Shown: positions 23,601 to 36,640 of the stretch, in pieces
How the letters are laid out: every line of letters begins with the position of its first letter
Position numbering within the stretch: position 1 is the first letter of the stretch
DNA from: Taenia hydatigena
Taxonomy: Eukaryota > Platyhelminthes > Cestoda > Cyclophyllidea > Taeniidae
Reading direction: 5' to 3'
DNA: 64,000 bases
NCBI GenBank assembly: GCA_036345935.2
Contig: JADWOT020000001.1
Span: 12,156,623 to 12,220,622, forward strand
Notes under the pieces: model-generated
Databases searched by the model: none
What the model was told of the DNA's origin: nothing
What the model saw: the letters and a program-made list of their open reading frames with translations, nothing else
Translations under genes and position numbers: made by a program

Positions 23601-25829
23601 ACCACGTCGAAAATGATGTTGCATGTTATCTCCTACTTGCATTCACTTTATCCAACAAATACAATTAAAGATCGCGCAAACGCAATCTAATGACGATACA
23701 TACAACGCTCATAATACCTTCAAATAACGGCGTTTGAATGGCCGATTCACAAAGCTCTTGCAGCTAAGCTAAAAAGATTTCTCCCATTATGATGAACGGA
23801 GCTAAAGAGATTCTGTTTCTTTCATTTTGGTTGGGAATCAAAGATGATCCAACAGTTTGTAAGTGATATCTGACAGTTATTCTGAAGCAGTTATAGGGAT
23901 GCCCGCTTAGGCAGTCTAAACGAGTTTAAGAATCAAATAGGATGCGGGATGTCAATTCTATATCCTGCTGCCATAAAATAACCACAATAAATAATAAACA
24001 AAGACACTTTCAGCAAGGCGGCGACACTCCTTGTCTCCAAAGTAGGTGCTGCCTAAACATACGTCCGGTGCTTGCAGAAATACTCAAGGCGGAAGCTCAA
24101 CCGACATGCCTTTTAATGCCCCACCCACTTTTCCACCTTGTTCTACTTTGAAAAAGAAGTGTGAGAAGATGTTTACAACTGATTAGTACACAAAGATCCT
24201 AACAGCTACAACGCAACGATGAAAATGTTTTTATCGTCATAAACTAATAATCTGGTAATCCTTTACACAGCTTGGGAAAAAATATGAGGAATAATGGAGC
24301 ATGGAACTGCAATCAGAGCATTAGCATGAACAAAAGCACGGGTTGCGTATAATACTCCAAGAGGCGCAAGACCTGACTCCAAAATTGGTTTCAGACATTA
24401 GCGAGCCCAGTTGGACTTTATCAATGCACATTATGAAACCAATCCCTAATAGATCCATTAATTTGTTTGTCCATGGTGCTCAGTGCTGTTTAGTAGTAAG
24501 CATTCCTTTAAAAAGGTGATCTGACTGGGGCCATAAGGTGCAAAGTTGAGTCGAATGTGATTACTCTTGCAACGCTAATTTTCCCACCAATACGCCTTCC
24601 ATCATGGCAGAGGTCGTAATTTTTAATCTGGTTACTAAGACCGTCAACACGTTTTTTAACCATCCACGCATTCATACGCTCGTTTGTTTGGTTGGGAGCT
24701 TGACAAGGTTCTATACAATACTCATGTACACGAAGAATTTGGCCTTTGGAAATAACCGATGCAGGAAGCAAATAGTAATCTCTTCATGATCGCATGTAGA
24801 TAAAATTATAAAATCACTGTACTTCGAAACCCTATTTCTCATGGGATGAAAAACATCCAAGCAAGAGGTGTGATGAAATGTGGTGCAATCCGATGCGACG
24901 CCACACACACATGGAACACATGAAGTTGCCGAACTGCAGAATGGATAAGACAGATAGATTGAAGCGAGTAAGGTGAGACATAAAAAGGTGTGAACCAATA
25001 AACTGTGAGAAATCGAACATGTAATCACGATCGGGTTCACATGGCGATATCATAAAGAAGGCAGTTGGAGGTATTGCAACCCTAATGCAGGACAACTTGC
25101 ATGATACAGGCACATTTACAGGTGACGCCAACGCAGTGATTATAGTACTTCTGGTAGACAAATCCTCACAAAGTGTGGACGACTTTCGCTTTCTTTGTCG
25201 GCTAGCACGCCTTCAGCGGACTCGCTTGGCCACTTGTTTGGCCCTAGCCACGTCTTTGTGGTCTCATTTAAATTAAAGATAGAAGTTGGGCCCGTGAGCA
25301 ACAATTTCTATTCTACGGAGGCGCCTCAGGATTATCACTAGTTGTTTGCTTATCAGTGAGTGGCATGCAGAACAGCAAACGAGTAAAGGAAGAGGTTGTG
25401 GAATGAGACCTGATGTACAAGAGTAGAGTATTCGCCACTTTGTGGATCGAATTACGAAATGAACACATGGACAGCTAAAAAGAAATTGATGATCAATTGG
25501 AAGTTAGCGTTAAATTTAGTTGAGAGGAAGAAATGTCCGAAAAAGCAAGCACGAGTACTTCCTTTTGGTGTACTACACATAGGTTCATATGCTAACCACT
25601 GGAATACGGTGTCTAGTAGAATATGGGATCTTGTCCTCGATAGAGGTGGTGTAAACATCTAGAAGTTCACATTCGTGGTTGTAAACAGCGACGCTTCCCT
25701 GTTCTTGGATGAAAGGTGTCTGCCATAATTCCAGATGAACACTAAAGATGGTGAAATTCAGTGATTTGTGGGGGGTAGCTGGGATGGTATCAAATGAAAT
25801 GTTAATAACAGAATATGCAGTTGGTAAGG

Positions 25830-26400
25830 AAAGTCGCGAGTTGAGTGGTAATTATTAGAAGGAAGTGGAGTTGACTCCCACTGAGGTTATGCTACGTGGG
25901 TCAGGGTTAGTGCCCAGCTACCTACATGGCGGAGGTAGAACGCCACGGGTCGCTGACTCATCTTGATGCATTTCGGTCATCTGCGCCTTGCTTCAGTCCT
26001 CCCTGCCATCCCTTATTCCTCTACACTCCTCTCCACACATTTGTATTATTCCGTGTAGTCAGCTTTAATCCCATCATATCACATCCTTTTGCACTGTATT
26101 CGACTAGGGATCATTGTGCGTATGCATTGCTATATTGAATAGGGTAGTGCTAAAGGAGAGGTATTGGCGTGGCATCATGCTGCAGTGCGTTGTAGTTGAT
26201 TATGTGGAATGCAAACGTTTCGATTACATTTACAAATGCATCGTCAATTGCACGAAGCTTTACAAAGTGAGTTGCGTAATTGACGCACATCAATGCATAC
26301 ATTTGGAAAACATAGAGGATGTGTGACAAATTAAAGTTTAAATGTGCTTCTCTTGAGTGTCGTTTTCTTTTTCCTAATCTTGTAAGCTTTTATCGCTCTC
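25830..26400 (+). repeat. Partial segmental repeat unit C
   Basis: Matches the middle of units A, B, D and E: GTTATGCTACGTGGGTCAGG block, the pyrimidine-rich CTACACTCCTCTCC block and the Cys-rich exon. Fragments of the same family may also occur at 24.9-25.25 kb. Confidence 0.6.
26114..26326 (+). CDS. Cys-rich exon candidate (repeat C)
   Basis: Open 70-codon frame with ECKRFDYIYKCIVNCTKLYK directly followed by a donor-like GTGAGT at about 26269. The same block occurs in repeat A (minus, ending near 2876, ECKRV...CLVCIRKCIVNCTKSFK then GTGAGC) and, reduced, in repeat B (about 21745-21790). Conservation of both the cysteines and the donor suggests an exon of a small Cys-rich secreted peptide. 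No start or partner exon is certain. Confidence 0.3.
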   Translation: MCVCIAILNRVVLKERYWRGIMLQCVVVDYVECKRFDYIYKCIVNCTKLYKVSCVIDAHQCIHLENIEDV

Positions 26401-28003
26401 CTATTTAGTTTTTCGTAACACGAAGTACTCAGCTACTTTGCGTCAACTTTTATTTTGTGTTTGCACAGTCATTCATTATTTGTCCTTTATCGTTTTGTTT
26501 TCCTCTTTCACTTTTATTTTTGCCTTCATGCGTTAATCACAACTTCATTTGTCAACACAACAACTTGGTTTTGCCTGCGCCGATCCTCATTTGGTAGATT
26601 ATGATTTAAATCTGACAATTCTCTTGGATTAGTCGCGTGTTTTGAGATTGCTTTAAGATTTTCCCAATTGAAGTTTGCAATGCTCACGTGCACAGCGCCT
26701 CTATCCGCGAGGCACGTGATTGAAGTGTGGGGGTTAAAAAGGGTTTTATTTGTTGTAGATATGCGCAAGTATTACCAACCCAGTCAATTCCGATGCAGTT
26801 GTCTAGTCTCTTCGATATATCAATGAGTTTTTCCGATTGTAGACAACGCTAGTCACAGACACTGAACACGCGTCTGGCTCATCAGCAGACCTGCGTGAGC
26901 CTTCGATGACTTCAGCCTTGACAACAGTTTTTCGGAAAGAAACTCAACGCAATCGCTCTAGTTATTTCTGGTTTTCTTCTTTGCGTATGCTCTTCTCCCA
27001 TGGTCAGATTGAATACGCGTACTCTGAGAACGCTGTCGGAGTTGGCACCTTGAGATGAGGTTCTTTGTGCTAATACATGTAACTCAATTTCTCATATCTC
27101 TGCTCTAATAGGTGGAGTTCGAAAAGCATGACGAGCACGAATGCATACGAAACGGGAACATTTGCAGTTGTAAAATATTTGATGAGCCTTTGAGCAGATC
27201 TCCAACATGTGTCAAGTAGATTACAGAGAGCCAGCCAGTTCACAGACACTCAGTGATCCCAAAATTTGCTAGCTGGCCCGAATTGTTTTTTTTCATTGGA
27301 GGTACCATCAGCATTAAGGAGAGGTTCCTCGCTGCCACTCGGGAGAAGGCTAAATTGTAAGGTGTGTTGCTAAAGTGTTTAGATGCAACGTGGGTTTGCC
27401 ACGCATCCGCTTGCTCCCTACTGCACCAAAGAATGGCAAAATAGTTTGGGACAAGGCCAAATGGATATTAAATTTGATGTTATTGTCTATTACGTGAAAG
27501 GACGATAGGATGTCACAAGTTGAAAAGTTGCAGTCAAAGGGTTTCCTTTTGGCTCACATCATCACTTACCGAAACGCTAATGGTGACAATAGCACATTGA
27601 GGGGCGTCCTCTCGAACTTGATGCCACAAAATCGTTCATCAGTCAAGACTGCAACAACATTATCTGTTCACATTGAAACACGAAGTAAACATAAATCAGT
27701 TCATCCCGGCCACAGCATATACCCTTATTGCATCACACCAATTCTTTCCATGAAGAAGCAAGGATCATTTAGGCCTGCAAATCCAGGTGTCATATTTACA
27801 CACGGTTAAAGCGCGCGATCGAATGTCAGTTAGCGCAGGCTTGCCACCTATGCATTCCAGCCAATCTCTTTGCTTCTTCAAGGTTATCCAAAGCTCTCCA
27901 ACGCGCTCCACCTTTGCAATCATTCGCTCATTCACGCACGCATCTCGTGTTAAAAGTAACATCACTTCGCTGCCTTTTTGCAGCTCCAATCCCTTAGCCA
28001 AAG

Positions 28004-30617
28004 ATGGAGGCGGTAGTGTATTTGGACGATCGAGCAGATTTTTTTCTTATCCACAGATTTAACACCTTACGTAAGCAAGGCAAACTTATTGACCTACGAA
28101 TTACTGTGAGGTGACGAACATGGGCTTATGCTCCAACTTTTAGACAAAGGATGGGAAATGTGTCGATGCACATCGACTAGTTCTAGCAGCCAGACTCCCG
28201 CTTCTTCTAAATTCCCTTACCGCGAAGCAAAATGGATCGACAATACAATGGAAACGCTTTTCTACAGAGTACATGCATATCATTCCCTTCATTAACCCTC
28301 TTTCAGTGTTGTCGAGGCTGTTGTTGACTATGCATACACGGGCAGAATTACGATCTCTGCAGGAAACGTTACTCGATTGTACCTTCTGGCACACAATCTC
28401 GGCTCCAAGAGAATCGTCTCTTGGTGTGTGGGGTTCATAAGAACGAGGTAGGAGAAGCCTTTTTCCAGTGTTAAAACTTGTCTGACTAAAGAATCTCTCT
28501 AGACAATGTGGCAGAGGTGTGGTCGGTAGCCAATGCTACGTTGAATCGCAGATTGATGGAAATATGCATTCCAATGATGGCAGAGCATTTTGAAGATGTG
28601 TACTTGCGAAGAGAGCTGCTAATGCAGACGACAGCACAGTACTTCGAAATGCTACTGGAAAGCAACCGGCTGAAATGCGTGAGTGAGGAAACAAAGTTCC
28701 GAGCGATTCGCAGTTGGCTGGAAGCAGGCAGTGATGAGTGTGACGTGAAGGAAAAGGCGAAGGTGTTTGGGAAGCTGATTTCGAGGATTGAGTTGACAAA
28801 GCTGTCCCCACAATGTCAAAGCAAATACTGGACATTTGTGAGGAGGTTCTCAGAACTTTTTATTAATGGTAAGCACAGTGAATGGGTGGATAGGTTAAAG
28901 GACGTGAGATTCAGGGGTGAGCAATCTTGACAGATGACTGGATGACCAAAGAAGACACACGGACATGGGCAAAGGATGAAGGGCTTTGAAGCAAATAAAA
29001 CAGATGTAATCGATGGATGAAGGAATAAAATGAATAAAGGTGGATGTGAGATTGAGAGATGGATACGAAATGGATGGGTGGATACATTTAAGTGTGTTGA
29101 AAGACTTAATACAGAGTGGATGGATGGATTTATTTGATAATCATATTTACGTATTGAGTAAATTGATGACATCATTTAGCATTTTGAGTTCTTCTGTTAG
29201 TTATCTTAAACCTTAATTCTGTGACTGTTCTCCAGCCGATGTTACACCAAACCGTGGAATGAAGCCAAACGGGGGTGCAACGAAGTCGAGGTTACGGTCT
29301 CTCTCTAACTGCCCATTATTAAGCAAGTACGTAAAATCACTTTAAGCATAAAAATGACCACCTCTCCGAAGAGTTGACTATCCATTTCGAAAAGTGCTCC
29401 GATTTTCTACCATAGGATTCCGCAGAACTACCTCTTTTCATAACCTTCATGCCATTTTTACGTCCACTATTTGGCAAAGTTTTGAAAACTTTTAGAGAGG
29501 TACTGATGATCTTTGGATTCAGTACTGCTTTCAAGTCCTGGTGCTTAGCGTCTGTGCCGCAGTTGCAACCGGACGAATTGTTCAATGTTGCAGTTCCTTT
29601 TAAAGGAGAAACAGTGATTGCATTAGACGGTGAATTAAATTTATGGTCTTATTCTCCTCCTTTTCGGGTAGTGTGTGTTTTGTTGGTTATACTGGCTCCG
29701 AAAGTAGTGTGATGTCTGTAAATTACCGAGATGGTTCTACTTCCCACAAGTCTTTCACAACAGAAGCACGCAAGTATTACACCATCGCGTCGAGAACTCA
29801 ATCGATCTTCATTTTTGGCGGCAACGCTTATGCAACACTCTTTTCCACCTGCGAAAAATTGGACACTGACAGTAACCAAGTATGTTTGATGGGGACGAGT
29901 CAATTTTCTAGGCTCACTCAACTCCCTAATATGCTGTTTGCACGATGTTATGCATCGGCATTAAATATCCCAGAAATGGGAATCATAGTTGTTGGTGGTT
30001 ATCTACATAGAAACCAAACGATGAAGTCAAGGTATGCTGAAATGCTGGTAGAAGATGAGAAGGATTGGAGAGGGTGGCGATGGATCAAGCTCAACTTGAT
30101 GTTAGAGGCACGCAGTAGTCCAGGAGTGGCCTACTTCAAAGGATGCGTAGTGGTTGTAGGAGGGGACGATAAATTAAGTGCTGAATACCTTCCAATGACA
30201 TCGATCGAACAAGCGAACGCTCAGTGGACTCGTCTTAATGCAGCTCATGGCCGCAGCCTGCAACCTATATCTCTTGCCTCTTTTGATAACAGATTGATGT
30301 TGTTAGGTAAGCTGTATGTTCATGTCCTATGGATCCATAAATTACTTAATTAAATTACTCAAATTTATTCATCTATTTATTATAGCATCCGGCTATCCGA
30401 ACAGCAAGGTCTATGAATTTTTATCCACCGAAGAGGTAAATTATTAGTTTCCGTTCTCTAATTAACCACTCAAAAGGAATTAGTAATGTTGTAACCCTTG
30501 TAGAACCAACCATTGGCCAATTTTGAGTGGAAGCCATTATTTGAGCTAGAGGGTTTTTCGGGCAAATTCTCGACACCAATGCTTCTGATGACAAGAGAAA
30601 CGCTGGAAGAACGCTAA
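28004..30617 (+). CDS. BTB-BACK-kelch protein (kelch-like, CUL3 adaptor type)
   Basis: Nine exons join in phase: 28004-28105, 28144-28268, 28307-28447, 28492-28868, 29236-29326, 29496-29645, 29672-30306, 30386-30435 and 30504-30617, giving 594 aa, the normal size for the family. The BTB domain (about residues 15-125) shows DGKCVDAHRLVLAAR and VVEAVVDYAYTGRI. The BACK domain (about 125-245) starts at ISLDNVAEVWSVANATLNRR. The C-terminal kelch repeats carry IFIFGGN, IIVVGGY and VVVVGGD blade motifs. Such proteins usually bind CUL3 through BTB and substrates through the propeller. Introns of 38, 38 and 44 nt are flatworm-like. The 26-nt interval 29646-29671 is either a very short GT-AG intron or marks a one-base frameshift. 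The ATG at 28004 gives a typical N-terminus just before BTB. Confidence 0.88.
28869..29235 (+). repeat. GGAT-rich intron of the kelch gene
   Basis: Intron 4 of the kelch gene, 367 nt, bounded by GTAAGC and CTCCAG. Its middle (about 28880-29135) is purine-rich with many imperfect GGAT/GATG units (TGGATGGATGGAT near 29120), a degenerate tetranucleotide microsatellite. Confidence 0.7.
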
Positions 30618-33600
30618 AATATTTGCAGTTCTAAGACTTTTGGCTTTACATTTCCAGTATGACGCTTTGTTTTTACGAATTCTACATTCAGCTTCTTTGG
30701 AAGGGACTTATAATTATTCTATGGGTTGGTCATCATGTGTTAAAAAATTGTAAAATGTGTTGAGGAGAAATGTGCTTTACTTTTCTTTCGTTGAGTATTT
30801 ATGCATCCATACAATGCCAAGTCATTGTAATGCTTTGTTTGTTTGACTGTTGGTCTTGGTTGCGGTCACTTAAGTAGCCATTTTGCTGCCCTAGCTAGAT
30901 GGACAGGCCTTTGAGCCATGCTAGCAGCCCTGAGTTTGTTCTGTTTGCTGAATGCATATATTCTGTCCAAGCATTAAGCTTTTTAGTGCCTTCAGGAAAG
31001 TCTCGAGTGGCTGCTTTAGTGCATCATCATTGGAGCAAACCATAATTCAACTAAAAGGACAGTCCGATGCATAAATTTTTCCGATTAATTGGCTTTTAAT
31101 ACCAAAGAAATGTAAGTTGCGTCTCGTGGTTTTAAGAGGAGTTCACGTGATTACTAAAGCACTTAGGGGAAAAGGATTGTTCTCGCAACATTAGGTAAAT
31201 GTTAAACGATGTTTCGAGCACTCAAGCACCATTGACCAAAACGAGGCGAGGAGTTCGTGCGCATAAGCCCCAAATATGGGGCGTGCGCCCACTTAATTCG
31301 AAATGTCTGCCATCACTAATAGCAATTCGTGGACTTCTACTTGCCTGTCAGTTGGCAGATGTATTTGTTGCAGTGGATCTGGATGTCTGCTACTTTCATC
31401 AAACATCAAATAAAGGTGCAGTCATTCCATAGAGCATGAATCTGTTCCACCGAAATTCATTAATTCTCCCTACCAGCATCAGCTGAAACTAGTTGTCGGT
31501 GTGTGTGCGGAAGACAACTGTAACAGTTTGACCATACAGCAAAAGGGGGTTCTCAATGTTGATCTTAGGTTGCTTTCAAACCATCTTCAGCATAATTTAT
31601 GTACAGTTCATCGGTACCCTCTAAATTAGCAGTCACAGCGACTGCGAAAATGAACGCACCGAAAATTGAAGCATGTTGTAAGTAAATTTACTCAGTTTGG
31701 CGATTTTATCTCATTTTGCGCATGAAGCGCTACTTCAAATGGACTTCAAGATGTCATCAGTTATGAAGTTATGGGCTTGATTTCGAGTGCCAATATCTGC
31801 CCTTTTGTTCGCATCAATGTCAACCTGTAAGTCGCGTTGCTTTGTCTGCTTTATTATCTTCACCACGTCTACTTCCTTTCGTCTTCTGCTGCTGGAATCG
31901 AAGTTTAAAAGGACTTATTTTCATGTTGTTATCACCTCTAATGCTAATCTTTTGAGAAGGTTCTTGCCTTCGCTTCATTTAAAATAGTATTTAGTCACTG
32001 AATTGCCACTGCGTTGACACTTGCAGAGTGAATTGCGTAACAAAGGCATTCTTGCCTATTTTGCCTGCAAATCACCAAATTTGACTTTTTTTGCAGGATT
32101 GAATGACATGCAGAGTTTGATTCCCTTCATTATAATGTGCATTACTCGATGAATGTGATGCGCTCCCGAAGAAGATCTTTCTCATTGCAACTCAGGAACT
32201 CTACAATCATTTAGGATTTAAGAGTGGATTGGTACTGCATTTAGATTTTCTTATCCCTTAATTCACATTTCTGGCAAATCATTTCCTATTTTTTTGCGTT
32301 TCTCTTGGAAACAAATGGCAGATGATAATGACATGCTTAAAGTGTGATTCGAGCTAATCCTACTGCGTTGTTGTAATTATCTTTCTTTACAAGTCCGCCT
32401 CCATCCCCTTTCTCCGAGGTAAATCTCCCACAACTGTCGTAATGAATGGGTCGCTGTTAAGCTTATGGCCCAAAACACTAAAAAGAATGAAAATGTTTAA
32501 CTTGGATGATGACCTTTATACCCCTACAGCTGTAGACTTCAAAGATCCGCTCCTGATGCGCGAGGCATTAATTACATATTGTTGACCCACACATGTCATA
32601 TGTTTGTAACGTTGGACCTAAATATCGCATGGATGTGGTGCTCATACGAAACGTGTTAAGGGCAGTTGGGAATATTGTGTCTGTTTTTACAGTTGAAGAA
32701 AGGTTGTTGAATTTGTTCCCTCTCATCTTGTGATTTAGCAAGCAAATTCTTGATTAAATATGTGCACATAATGTCAAAAAACCTCTGATGCCAGTGACAC
32801 AAAGTGGATTCTCCACCAAAATCCACAAGTTTTGCAGAAGGAATTGGACAACTGTAGGTTTATTATTTTACTAAAGTTCGTACATCAAGACCATGATGAG
32901 TTTTCAATAGCATATCTACGTGCTCCTGATACCACACGTTGTATTTGCTTGCGGTATCAGAATGTCCGATGAGAATAGCAAAAATCCAGTGCCTGAGAAT
33001 TAGGAGTTTACAGAGTTTGGGGCAGGAGTGCGGCATTTGGAACCTTTCTATGCTAGAAATTAACTTAAAGCGCTTTTGCTCTTCTTTGCGATTGGATCTG
33101 TTGCCCAAAGATTATGCTGTTATGCCTAATTGCGATGCATGCAACAATTGTTCTTTAATGCACTAATATTGCAACTTTTGCTGCTCATGAGAGCATCGAT
33201 CAAAACACTTGCCAGTGTCTGAGAATTTGATGAACTCTGGACAAGTATGTATGCATGCATGACACGCGGAATCGACATCATCTCGACAAACAAATCTATC
33301 TGCAATAAATCAGAAATGTAGACCGGAACCTCTAACTATTAGATGGAAGACCGAATGCGCTCCTCAATTTTAGTTCTCTCCAAAGGAGCAATACACAGCA
33401 AAAGACAAGTGCCTACGGGGTTGGATAGTGAAAGAGCTGATGGGGACGTATGGATTCAAAAGTGACGCCGATTGGAAGAGTCACCTTTTTCGAAGACATA
33501 GGTTGCGATTGCCTCACTTCAAAAAAGCAGTTGGCATTGCACACGACTCACCTCGTGCTGTGAATGTAGACGCCATTTGGAAACGTGGTGATGTTTGTAA

Positions 33601-36600
33601 GCATATGTTTGAAGGGTTATTGCAAGGATCGTGGCTGGCAGAACCATCCTCGATTGCGGTGTTTTAAAATACGCAGCTCAGTCAAGCAAAATGGTGATCT
33701 TGGTAGTGTGTTACTAATAATGAGACGTGATTGGTTAATAAACTGTGAGAATACAAACAAAACAGCTTTTAAGAAAGTAAAATCGGTAGATGAGAGATGT
33801 GAGGATGGCTAGCGATGCATGTGGCTCGTGCTTGATAACCAATACAATTTCTCTCGAAAGATAATTCTGCTTTAAGTAGACGTCTAAGGCAGTGAGGCTT
33901 AATGCTACAGAGCTGCGAACTTGGGCAATCTCTGAGCAGGAGGTAAGAGCAGACGGTTCATTCAGTGCTCAAAAATGAGTGTGTAGGGAAACAATGGGCT
34001 CCGACATGTGACAGAATGGTAGCGAGTGAAGAAACGTGTTACCGATAAGAAATAAGTCTTAACTGCCAACGGAACTGGGTTAACATTAACAATTAAGCTC
34101 TTAGTAGTACTAGGCTTGAAGGTCATGTAGATTTAAGGTGGGTCAATGGCACAAGGCTAAGGGCGAGTACAGCGATATGAACAAGCGGCAATGAAAGTGC
34201 TGAAATTTGGCAACGAGCCCTGACAAGCAACACATCCGTAGACTGTTATGTACGCTCAATCAGCAAGCCATGTATGTGCAAAATTAACACTGGTGTCAAA
34301 ACAGCAGCTATGTATCTATAGATCCATCTACGCATCAATCGATCACTCATCCACATCCGTGGCCGTCCAGCTATCCTTTAGCAACCACCTATTTCCCCTT
34401 GGTTATAACATCATTGTACGCAACTGCAAGCGTGTAATACTTGCAAATGCTTTTCAAAGCGCTTAGCAACAAGAAAGGTTATTCTCTTTCTTTGTCAAAT
34501 TGCTGTGGTTTTATGAAGCTAACTCATAAGAGGAACAGCGCTTTGAATGCGTTTCAGTGAGTGACCTCCGACTTGTCGAATAACTAGAGTTGCGGTTCCA
34601 GAATTTGATGTGAGCAGTGCTGCACCTCTTGAGGCCAAGTCTTTTAGCCTTAAAGTGCTGTAACATTAAAACTAAGGAAGCATTTTACGTTGCATTTCTA
34701 TCAAAGCAAAGTGCGAAATGACCTGCTTGAAAAGGCATTCTGAATTGACCCCTAATTTGCACCTCGTTAACACTTCTGATTATCGAATACTTTGAAAAGA
34801 TAGACCTTATGAAGCAGGCGTAAAGGCTGATATATATTTCATGCTCATCGGTTGTAAAGGCCAATAAATAGAGAAAGCGTATTCAGTGCGGCTAAAGCTT
34901 TTGTTAGAGTCTGACGTGAAGCGAGGGCTGCGTTTGCTTGTTAGGTCGTAAAATGAACGCTCACTGGAATCATTTTGCCTTCGAGATCGTGACTGTCTCT
35001 ACTTTGTGATTGTAGGTAAACGAAAATGCTGTGAGTTGGTCCTCCGGTTATGCTCTTGAGGGGCGACGTTGATATCCCCCAATAAAACCAGTCGTCTTAG
35101 ATATTTCAGACTACGCCACTGCTGGTATCGCGCTAACTGCAACCTCCTTCCGCTTGTGCTTTGTAGTAGGGGTTGTGAATTGTTTCATTTGTCTAAGATG
35201 CCTGATGGTTCTTATAAGATTTCTTCAATATCTTATGCATAGCCTGCTCCTTTAAAGCCGTCCGTGCTTATTCCTCTGATTGATAAGTCTGCCACGTCTT
35301 AGTGAAAATGACTCTATTAAGTAACCAGGGCTGCCTTTCCTTACTCACTTCTCATCTCTGCCTTTGGGATTTGTTTACATCATTAACATCGTCGCTGGAA
35401 AAATCCGATTTTGTACTTTGGTTTGGGTAAATTTCGTCTTTCATAATTCTAAGTGAGAACTAAGAGAAAAATTGGAAATATGGAGCTGCCATTGCGACAA
35501 TCTACTCTACTGTTCTGGGCAAGTGTAAATTCGTTCACAGCTGCCGCAGTCAAATACCGGAGCAACAAATGGCTGCTAGTAAAATTATGCCTGAAATTTA
35601 TGGTAATGATGTCACTTCAACTTTCGATGCCGGTCATGCTGGAGTGGAGGCAAGATGTCCCTTCTACAATTGCAGCATCTTGAATTTCTTGGAATGCCAT
35701 AAAATGCGGAAGAAAATGTTTCCGAATGAGGGCTAGTGCACAACGTTTCTAGTCCGGCTTCTATAATGCTGAATCTGATGGTGAGGATAGCCTAAAGAAA
35801 GACCCAGAAAAAAAGAAGTTTGGTGTAAACTTAGCAAATTAGCACTGTCCAAATCAAAATGCAGGATTATGACTTAATGAACCTATTGAATTAACTCCTT
35901 GTTTCAGTTTTCCAAATCTGTCTATCCGCAGCGTAGACGCGAAGGAAATCTTCAGCACATTGGCGCTGCTAACGTGCTTCATTTCCAACGAAATGGGACG
36001 TTCTGCGCAAAGCGGATCAAAAAATGATCACGAACAGATGAGGCGATCCCCGTCCAAAACAGTTGTGTCACACATCCTGACGGCCTAAGTCCACCCGTTC
36101 TTACCGTCGATCAGCGGTACAGAACTCCTCACAAAGGTTTACTCACCTTTGGTTCCGCTTCATCTATTTGAAAGTCACTAAAAGCCCCTTCTTTGATTAT
36201 GTATGCGATACAATAGCGCAAACTCGGGTCAAACTAGAAATTGAGAATCTTGTGCTCGATGTGCATTGGACTTGTGTGCACGCCATTGTAAATGGTCGCA
36301 TTTAACTAACTCGTCAAAGGAAATGGAGATTGCGACAGTACTTAGTAGCCAATTTTCTTTGGACTAGGTCAATTTGCACGTACTAGTACAGAACCGACAA
36401 ATGTAACGGTCTCAAACAACTCCAAAACTTTTTTAATCATACTCATTCATAATGACCACCTATTCTAAATGACTTGTAAAAAATATAGGCTTACTATTTT
36501 ACATGGCTTGCTACTTGGCGAGCAGATGAAGTTAGTTAGACCAGTGAGATAAGCGGTTGCTACGTAATCCATCTTCCCTTCAAGGAATTACTTATCCTTG

Positions 36601-36640
36601 TTCCCCACTTTTTTAGTCTTTTGAAGGAAAGCGAGTGGTT
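30618..36640. other. Intergenic stretch, no gene recognised
   Basis: Between the kelch gene and repeat D. Only short frames occur; the best is 33428-33667 (GTYGFKSDADWKSHLFRRHR), with no recognised motif. No RNA gene or mobile element was identified. Confidence 0.4.

Larger units (their letters stand above)
17940..23640 (+). repeat. Segmental repeat unit B
   Basis: Most complete plus-orientation unit. It holds the small secreted gene (minus), a degenerate tail block (about 19680-19760, homologous to 47925-48001), the diverged homologue of the 48587-48971 frame, the CCACTG...GTTGTGCTAC-type block (about 21390), the Cys-rich exon (about 21745) and the 3' part shared with E and G. Confidence 0.75.

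Noticed and set aside
28816..29175. 119-codon minus-strand frame
   Set aside because: Complement of the GGAT-rich intron of the kelch gene; Ser/His/Pro-rich translation is an artefact of the microsatellite.
29337..29585. Minus-strand frame inside the kelch gene
   Set aside because: It overlaps an intron and kelch exon 6 on the plus strand, which join in phase; no motif on the minus strand.
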